A stretch of 64,000 nt of DNA from Apostichopus japonicus (Eukaryota; Echinodermata; Holothuroidea; Aspidochirotida; Stichopodidae): contig NC_092567.1 of assembly GCF_037975245.1 (NCBI RefSeq), positions 16,053,876-16,117,875 of the forward strand, given 5' to 3'. The position numbers were made by a program, and so were the translations under genes. Under the pieces are notes generated by a model that saw only the letters and a list, made by a program, of their open reading frames with translations, had not been told where the DNA came from and did no database searches. The number at the start of each line of letters is the position of its first letter. Positions within the stretch are counted from its first letter, which is position 1. Below, piece after piece: positions 46,700-64,000 of the stretch.

Positions 46700-47058
46700 A
46701 GGCATTAAAGACTCGCGCACAAAGAAACGTCTCATGCCGGTAATCTCACCTAGTTTAGAATGAGGTGTAACAGAAGTGTAAGTCACCACCATCGATCCAA
46801 GAAAGTACACACACAGCTTGCTACTGTCGGTAATTAGACACTAGTGTACAGTCAATACATGCAGCTATGGTCAATACCCACAGCACAGTGTACATAGCAG
46901 CGATGGACATCTCAGGTCTAGATAAAAGATACAAGATATCACATTTCATTACTGTCTGCATTTTGTAGCGACAAGAAAAAAACTTCACTTGCAAGCAACG
47001 GAAAGTGACCTTTTTTTTCAGAGGGCGGCACACGTTTTGGGGCGAGTCTTCAATGCCT
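46700..47058. mobile_element. TTAA-flanked MITE (family B), best-preserved copy
   Basis: Inverted ends AGGCATTAAAGACTCGC / GCGAGTCTTCAATGCCT bound 359 bp and are flanked by TTAA on both sides (46696-46699, 47059-47062). TTAA duplication and short inverted ends point to a piggyBac-type source. Lies 378 bp after the NRM stop codon. Confidence 0.88.
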
Positions 47059-47435
47059 TTAAACAGTTGGACATGTCAAACTTGGCCATTCCACCTCTAC
47101 TATACATTTGTTTCTTATTCCCACATTGATTTTGTTTGCATCTTTACTGTGATAAATGGATGTGCAATTTTTTTTACACTTTCAATGAATCAAAAAGGGA
47201 AAAATAAGGGTCTTAAGAGGTTTGATAGTAACATACTTTCTTGCCATATTTTAATGTCAGTTTAAACTTCGATATCATATTTTTGTCTATATTTCTTTTT
47301 GGCTATATTTTCTGCCTTCTTCATAAACAATTGTTTTTTTTTTACTGTACACCCTTCCTGTTTCATTCATCTTTCCTCTTGTTGATCTCAATCATGCATT
47401 TTAATTAATGGAGACACAAATGCAACTATCATACC

Positions 47436-48493
47436 CAGGCGCGGCGGAACGGAAAAATTATTGGGGGGGCTATTGTGTGGAGACTATCTAAGCGGAGCGC
47501 CACCATCGGTTGGCGCGGAGCGTACAAGAAAATTTTGGGTTTTCTCAAACCCCCAGATGGCCGGAAACGGCACTTCCCGAGTGTTTTATGCTGCGAATAC
47601 CTAGCCATAAAATATGGGTCTCAAGCCTGTAATTTCTCAGATTGCACGAAAAAGTCTGTAAAAACGTAATTTGTATATTCGATGGTGTTTTAAGAAAGTA
47701 GCTATTACCGGTACTCGTTGTGTACTCGCAAAGACGTTTTTGAGTGTAGTAAGGGCAGTGGCGGAGCTAGGGGTATTGGTCAGGGGGGGGCAAGAATGGT
47801 CTGTAGGGGCGCTTTCGACACTATCTAAGCGGAGCGCCACCACAGGTTGGCGCGGAGCGTACAGAAAATTTTTGAGTAAAGATACTCCCTAGATTGCAGG
47901 AAATGACCCTTTCCGGGCCTTGCTAATTTGCAGATAAACGGAGAATAAATAGGTGTCGTCGCCATTTTGTCGGAAAATTACACCAACAGAATATGACAAA
48001 TGTCAATAGGTATATGAGAGCGCAATAAAATAGTCAATAATTGCGAATAAGTAAAAAGTAGTGAAAAGCTGAAAAGGGCGCCAGCAGTCCATTTGAGTCC
48101 GTCAGGGGGGGGGGCATCCGCCCCCTGACTGCATATGGACGCTCCGCCACTAAGTAAAGGGATGTTGGAGAACTGGCTGAAATGAGGCAAGTCATTGGCC
48201 TAAGACGAAGTTGTGTTACGCTTACCGGTACTCACACTCACTGCTTCCACTTTTCACGGGGCGTGAAGACTCGGTTGGGGTGACAATGTGGTCTATAGCC
48301 AGGGGACGGGCCGAGGGTCCCCCAGCAATTACTAAAAGTATTACACCTATATAGTATACATGTGCATCGGACAGATCGACAAGTATGCATTGAAAAATGG
48401 GCAGATGCACGTATCGGAGCCTTGGTAAATATTGGGGGGGCTTATCATGCATTTGCCCCCTCAACTTTTTCCCCCCCGGTTCCGCCGCCACTG
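47436..48493. mobile_element. Outer hAT-like MITE (family C) carrying a nested MITE
   Basis: Ends are CAGGCGCGGCGGAACGG and CCGGTTCCGCCGCCACTG, inverted with two mismatches. The perfect 8-bp duplication ATCATACC flanks it (47428-47435, 48494-48501). Without the nested element and its duplication it is about 650 bp. No transposase. Confidence 0.92.
47756..48152. mobile_element. Nested hAT-like MITE (family A)
   Basis: Starts CAGTGGCGGAGCTAGGGGTA and ends GCTCCGCCACTA; 397 bp. Flanked by AGTAAGGG (47748-47755) and AGTAAAGG (48153-48160), an 8-bp duplication with one mismatch. Same family as 7110-7508 in opposite orientation. Confidence 0.9.
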
Positions 48494-49833
48494 ATCATAC
48501 CTTTTTGCAAACTCTGACTCTATCACGCATGGTTAATGATAATCCTTCACTTGGGTCTTCAGTAACGTTGTAACTGTTTGTAGAATTTAGCTATGTCTGC
48601 AATGTGATTGACAAACTGGGAATTGAATGTGTCCGGGAATCTCAACTTAGAATGTTCACAATATTTAGTATTTTTTTCTCCTTTTTGCAGGGGGTGGGGG
48701 GGGACGGTTGATTACACATGTTGTGCATCTTACTCAAAGAAAAACAACTTATGGAAACAGTAACTGAGTCATGCAATGTTTTGTTTACAGAATTTATTTT
48801 TTTAAGGGGTTCGGGGGGGGGGGGGGTTGAAGACAATTATGTTTTCTTAGACATTGTTTTAATATGCATCACATTTCACTTCATGACAGACTACATGATA
48901 CATTTTTGTTGAAAAATCTCCTTGAAATAAATTGACAAAGTACAGGATGTACAAGTTTTTTTGTTTTTTTGTGTTATCTTTTTTTGATTATGCAGTAATT
49001 AACTTTAGGCTTGATTATTGTCAGTAAACCAGACATTTTAATGAGGGGTGTTTCAATGGAAGGGTGTGTTTTTCACCAACAAATATTATTGATTCCCAGG
49101 ACTGGCATGCATTATGTTTTAATTTAAAAACCAATACAAAACACTTTGGATCATGTAACAGTACTTCATTACCCAATCAGTGTAATACCACAAGGCTCAT
49201 TTACATAATTTAAAAGGCTAGTGGCCAATCACAAAACGATTTTCACATCCTCTTTCAGTAAGTGCTCAGAAATCACTAAAAGGTTTACTATAACAACAAA
49301 TATTGTTACAAATATGTTAACTCTTGAATGTGGACTGTACCCGCTGCTTAATTAGTAGGACCGTTACGGTGGAATCTTTTTTCTCAGGAGGTTAGCCTAG
49401 ACCTCAAACGGTCTCAATTCTGACACGATGGCAGACCCGTCAACTCTCCCGGTTTTACCGGGAGATTCCCGGTTTTACCCGAATCTCCCGGTTTCATATT
49501 CCATTCTCCGGGTTTTTTAATGTTTCATCATTTGCGACATTTCTGAAAATAGCCAACAATTAGTCCTATGCTGTTAAAAAAAAAAAAATATATATAAGTA
49601 ATTCCCCACAGTAACGCTGAACAGGAAAGGCTATTCAGTGTAGTTCCCAAGAACAAGACAGACAGTCGGTCAAGTCTCAAGCTTGATGGGACTCTATCTT
49701 AGCATACTAGCCATGAAGTCACAGTACCCAGAGTCCCCTGTTTCAAATGGAAGCCTACTAAAGAAACCTTGCAGAAAGCGAAGCGAGCCGCTGTAAACTA
49801 CAACAAGAAACACTGATTGGATGATTCTCTCAC
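48494..49833. other. Intergenic sequence
   Basis: Contains two long G tracts (48694, 48815). At 49448-49520 a short self-complementary repeat (CTCCCGGTTTTACCGGGAGA) is probably the end of another element whose partner end was not found. Confidence 0.5.
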
Positions 49834-50223
49834 CGTATTGCATAAGTCCTCCAACATCCGTTAGACGTGCTGGTATCGGGTCTGCACTGGTCATAATACG
49901 GTCATTTACACCACGAGCCATAATCTCTGAGATCTTATGCCACCTATTTATGTATTTCATTTGATTAAACGGCATGAGCGTTTGACTCAAAAATGTGGTA
50001 TGCAAAAGATAACACATAGTCACCACTCACCGACGAATAACATTTTACCTCCCATTATCAGCCATCCTAATCCAGAATTTGCCTTCGTACAGAGTAATCA
50101 TTCGCGTATTACTAATTTTCATGAAGAGATCCCTCGTCAGTTTCTTTGAGTTCGTGAAAAACAGTAAGAAATCACAACGAAAAGGTTTCGGGACTTTTAC
50201 GCACTTATGAGTTCTGCGGATCA
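49834..50223 (-). CDS. Two orphan coding exons of an unrecognised gene
   Basis: Exon i (50049-50223) lies between TTTCAG and GGGAG|GTAAAA and reads VPKPFRCDFLLFFTNSKKLT, then RDLFMKISNTRMITLYEGKF and WIRMADNG. Exon ii (49834-49943), between AATAG and TACG|GTGAGA, continues in phase as RWHKISEIMARGVNDRIMTS, then ADPIPARLTDVGGLMQY. Together about 95 residues with no stop. They could be downstream alternative exons of the gene ending at 50568 or part of a separate gene; no start, stop or partner exons were found. I do not recognise the family. A retroelement fragment is possible. Confidence 0.45.
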
Positions 50224-50567
50224 CTGAAATTTTGTAGAGGCAAATAACGACAAACATTAAATATCGAGGTCGGAGAGCAATCGAATATGTCCACTTTTCA
50301 AATGAATGGTTTTACTTCATTAAGTCCTTGATCGAACATTTCTAATGATAAACTCAATATTAACGTTCGTAAATACCGTCACATAATTTTTTTTTTAAAT
50401 CTCAGTGTCACACAAAGCTAAAAATGGAAACGATTACTTTACCGGAAATTAATTTTAAATGTACCGCATGATTTTCGGTGTTGCGGTAAAACTTCAGACG
50501 ATGGAGATCGATTTATATCATGATCTAAATTCCACAAAGAGCAATATTTTCATCAAGTTATTAAAAT

Positions 50568-53283
<2,716 letters not shown>

Positions 53284-54453
53284 GATATATCAAACAATCG
53301 AAACATAGATATCAGGAATCAATTATGACCTACATCCCAAACTGTGGAACATTTATTTATCTATATTTTCTTTGATAAATTACACTTCCCTGGAAGCCTA
53401 ATCGATGCAAAGGAAAAGCAACAGACAAACAGAATATATTTTGGGAACGATCTCAATACAGAATTTAATCAAAGCTTATGTTGGTGTAGGCCTACTAGTA
53501 CTAGTTCAATACACAGACAAACGCTAGCATGCCGCGTTACTATGGGAATAGAGAACTACTTAGGCTAACTGTGTTTGTGACATCTTTATTTTCATACATA
53601 AAACGCAAAGTAAACGCGCGCCTGTTTAGTTGTAAGAATTAACGCGATAACGCGGTAACGCGGCTTATTGCAGTTTGTAGTATTTGTTAGTTCCATTGGT
53701 AATATCTACCAATGCTTGTTCACAACATGAATAATCAGGTTAGTCTTGTGTAGATTTACTCATTTTCTTACTGTCAAGCTCGCATGCGCGCTAACATAAT
53801 TGATGGCGAGGTCAGTCGACGAAGATTTATAACAAACTTACGTAGATTTGATGTATATCTGATTTTATATGGAAGAGACACTGTAATTTGCGTCGTATAA
53901 TAAGTGTGGTTTAGCCACTTATAGGCATCCGTAATCGCCCCTTGTAGGCGTCTCATCTTGAGGCTTCCATGCGATAATGTCAGTGGGTACTAGAGATGTG
54001 TTACACGCGCAGAATTCGCTAGATACTTGACTTCTTACTAAAATGAAGCCTTACCATGTAAAAAGTATAGGAGTCATCAATTGAGCGCCTTCGGCGCTAT
54101 ACAAGATGTTTGGAAAGCGTACATTCCATATACGCGCATATATACGCCTGAATAACAGACATCAGTGATATATGAACAACTGAGGGCGCGTACGATGTAG
54201 CATGTCTGCGCCTGGCGTTAGGGAACACGCGTAATAACGCAATGTCCAATGCGTTACGATGAGACTACGTACTTTAACGTTGACGAAATGGCGCCTAAAC
54301 ACATCACCATAACACCGACGACGTCACAAAGACAGACCAAAAGTATTCAAGTAAATTTGTTTACATATCGTCGAGAAGCTCGTGGGATGTTTGAGATGTA
54401 GCACTCAAGAAGGACATAGAGCCGCCATTGAATCCACTTGGTATAAGACCTAA
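53284..54453. promoter_or_regulatory. CpG-rich divergent interval
   Basis: 1.17 kb between the start codons of the unknown gene and the F-BAR gene. The segment from about 53600 to 54310 is much richer in CG than the AT-rich surroundings (CGCGATAACGCGGTAACGCG, CATGCGCGCTAAC, GGGCGCGTACG). This fits a shared promoter region; transcription starts were not assigned. Confidence 0.55.

Positions 54454-64000
<9,547 letters not shown>

Overview
The window is eukaryotic genomic DNA: short exons with GT..AG introns, long AT-rich introns, many non-autonomous DNA transposons, LINE and SINE fragments, microsatellites and minisatellites. The protein families (a BRSK/SAD kinase, nurim, an F-BAR protein close to PACSIN) are metazoan. 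The repeat types, including LINE tails with an AGCGCTTTACAA-type end, suggest an invertebrate deuterostome, most likely an echinoderm. The species is an inference; no taxon marker was read directly. No CRISPR array, rRNA or functional tRNA was seen.

Layout. (1) 1-41848, minus strand: the 5' two thirds of a BRSK (SAD) kinase gene. Twelve exons in consistent phase give 397 residues: N-terminus, complete kinase domain, UBA-like segment and the start of the C-terminal linker. The remainder lies beyond the left edge. Intron 1 alone is 22 kb (19655-41778). Other introns hold five tandem-repeat arrays, including 40 in-register copies of a 49-bp unit at 663-2622. (2) 42475-46322, plus strand: nurim (NRM), five exons, about 254 residues, head to head with BRSK across a 626-bp interval. 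(3) 49834-53283, minus strand: a complete four-exon gene for an unrecognised 253-residue protein with an N-myristoylation-like start, followed by two phase-compatible orphan exons. (4) 54454-64000, plus strand: the first 240 residues (six exons) of an F-BAR protein most like PACSIN/syndapin, running off the right edge. Genes 3 and 4 are divergent across a CpG-rich 1.17-kb interval, so the window has two head-to-head gene pairs.

Mobile DNA. Several elements have both ends and target-site duplications visible. hAT-like MITEs with 8-bp duplications lie at 7110-7508, 13873-14240, 47436-48493 (with a second one, 47756-48152, nested inside) and 54731-55516. Three TTAA-flanked MITEs (46700-47058, 58099-58443 and 11709-12074) are piggyBac-like. 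A 3.1-kb inverted-repeat element (59404-62518) sits in the fourth F-BAR intron and carries decayed gene pieces. LINE 3' fragments, a tRNA-derived SINE and fold-back sequences fill other introns.

The kinase, nurim, F-BAR and unknown genes are not an operon and nothing indicates a shared pathway. BRSK acts in neuronal polarity and presynaptic organisation, nurim in the inner nuclear membrane, and PACSIN-type proteins in membrane curvature. I found no convincing new multi-gene system. The strongest unusual items are the homogeneous 49-bp array with built-in splice-like signals, the tandemly duplicated splice acceptor of nurim exon 4, the nested MITEs sharing an internal hairpin module, the minisatellite-armed inverted-repeat element, and the F-BAR protein lacking the hydrophobic wedge of PACSIN.
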